A DNA stretch of 64,000 bases from Desmonostoc vinosum HA7617-LM4 (GTDB lineage Bacteria; Cyanobacteriota; Cyanobacteriia; Cyanobacteriales; Nostocaceae). A model generated the notes under the pieces. The model did not search any database and had not been told where the DNA came from. It saw nothing but the letters and a program-made list of their open reading frames with translations. The DNA lies in contig JAHHHC010000012.1 in the NCBI GenBank assembly GCA_019359515.1, positions 62,001-126,000 of the forward strand. Reading direction: 5' to 3'. Each line of letters opens with the position of its first letter. The first letter of the stretch is position 1. Both the position numbers and the translations under genes were made by a program. Shown in pieces: positions 63,260-64,000 of this stretch.

Positions 63260-64000
63260 CTATTCCTCACTCCCACGTTCTAACTGCCGTAGCCATTCAG
63301 CCTCGATTTGTTTGGAACGCTCACCAGCTTCCTGTTCCATTAAGTCAGTTTCAGTGGAGTAAACCAAATCTTCGTCCTCAATCACTTTTTCTGCTGCAAA
63401 CTGATGAGCATACTCAATTTTTTGCTGTAGTTCTGCACCTGCGTTGGCTAATAACCTGGCCCGAGACAGGCGATCGCGGTTACGTTCAGTAATTTTACGA
63501 TTACGCGACTGAATCCAAAAATACCTAACTATCGGTATACCCAAAAAACCTATTCCGTAAGCCAATAGCAACCAATAGATTCCTTGGACAAAAGCCACCA
63601 GTCCCCCTAATTGGGCAGCAATTGTGCCGTCTCTCAACAAACTACCCAGTACCAAAGCACCAACAAAATTGAGTATACCCAAGCCAGCACTCAGCATTAT
63701 TTGCCCTGAGGTGGCGGCACTAAAACGCCAGAGTAATTCTTCTAGGTAAACTGGCACTGATTGACGGGATTTTTTGGCTGCACTTACTTGTAATTCTGGA
63801 AAATAATATACAATTTGCCCTTCTGGACTTACCTTTGGTTCCCCATTGAATTTGATCAGAACAGGGAGCATATAATCTTCGTATTCTTTTGTGTATCCTT
63901 TACCTATATCGTCTAAATATGGTGCAATTTGTTCTGCTGCTACTGCCCCACGGTTACTACGAATTACAGTCGCAATTTCTCGCCAGCGACGTTCTTCTAA
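63260..64000 (-). CDS. Cyanobacterial/plastid-type membrane protein, partial (5' end beyond window)
   Basis: The frame stays open to the right edge, so the 203-residue version starting at 63871 is only part of the gene. The additional 43 codons read EERRWREIATVIRSNRGAVA, AEQIAPYLDDIGKGYTKEYE. The visible protein has a soluble N-terminal part (VSPEGQIVYYFPELQVSA), three hydrophobic helices (about 57-130 of the shorter version) and a charged helical tail (SRNRKITERNRDRLSRARLL). Similar proteins are found in cyanobacteria, and I believe in chloroplasts (At5g03900-like), with no proven function. Confidence 0.65.
   Translation of the reverse strand, partial: LEERRWREIATVIRSNRGAVAAEQIAPYLDDIGKGYTKEYEDYMLPVLIKFNGEPKVSPEGQIVYYFPELQVSAAKKSRQSVPVYLEELLWRFSAATSGQIMLSAGLGILNFVGALVLGSLLRDGTIAAQLGGLVAFVQGIYWLLLAYGIGFLGIPIVRYFWIQSRNRKITERNRDRLSRARLLANAGAELQQKIEYAHQFAAEKVIEDEDLVYSTETDLMEQEAGERSKQIEAEWLRQLERGSEE

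Overview
The window is chromosomal DNA of a cyanobacterium, most likely a filamentous Nostocales-type (Nostoc, Calothrix or Tolypothrix-like) strain. The grounds are the cytochrome b6f genes petA, petC and petN, a Ycf46-type AAA ATPase, many copies of the HIP1 palindrome GCGATCGC inside and between genes, heptanucleotide tandem repeats, a DUF3067 protein, a PEP-CTERM protein, and several paralogous STAND/WD40 and TPR proteins. No rRNA, tRNA, CRISPR array or intact transposase gene was found.

Layout. 1-1.3 kb: the 5' part of an LpxB-related gene, an Omp85-like gene remnant split by a small TA-targeting element, and an orphan antitoxin with a nine-codon toxin stub. 1.3-5.3 kb: a divergent pair, an AAA+ ATPase resembling those of contractile-injection (eCIS) loci and a protein with two successive PD-(D/E)XK-nuclease-like modules. 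5.7-7.2 kb: a membrane Ser/Thr kinase. 7.3-12.3 kb (minus): plsX-fabH-fabD lipid synthesis cluster and leucyl aminopeptidase. 12.6-16.5 kb: a DUF697-like protein, a Uma2 protein, a cupin pseudogene and a PrlF/YhaV toxin-antitoxin pair. 16.5-20.1 kb: petC-petA, DUF3067, an orphan RHH protein and tatC. The Rieske protein is a Tat substrate, so tatC close by is functionally sensible. 22.5-28.9 kb: a two-gene overlapping operon, a P-loop ATPase and a 1712-residue TPR-nSTAND-coiled coil-TM-WD40 protein. 29-32.3 kb: exported proteins, and petN translationally linked to an unnamed 54-residue membrane protein. 32.5-34.9 kb: Ycf46 and an SH3b protein. 35.7-41.8 kb: SbcC/Rad50-like ATPase and a GAF-PAS-GGDEF-EAL protein. 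41.9-50.6 kb: pentapeptide protein, alpha/beta hydrolase, DUF1206, aroK, an NB-ARC STAND protein, a LapA-like protein and ubiX. 50.7-55.9 kb: an RNase R-like protein whose catalytic acidic motif is degenerate, a protein with a possible Rad52-type N-terminus, and clpP. 56.8-64 kb: a DUF255 thioredoxin protein, VOC protein and mobA (overlapping), a cobalamin/iron-type binding lipoprotein, a STAND gene fragment, a SpoIID protein and a partial membrane protein.

The intergenic DNA is unusually rich in small repeats: heptamer tracts; a family with TAATTCGTAATTCG ends and CGCTAACGCTAACGC cores; a 103-bp TA-flanked MITE-like element in three copies; a related-end family in at least three further copies; and hairpin modules. 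In several places the insertion history can be read directly: an empty site reconstructed in an Omp85-like gene, an occupied versus unoccupied pair of repeats, and a repeat-like segment carried in frame inside a 5-kb gene. Four or more small genes are visibly decaying.

The strongest candidates for little-described biology are the ATPase/double-nuclease pair (1.3-5.3 kb), the ATPase plus STAND/WD40 operon (22.5-28.9 kb), the petN-coupled small membrane protein, and the RNase R homologue without its canonical aspartates. All functional statements are from reading motifs by eye; no database search was possible.
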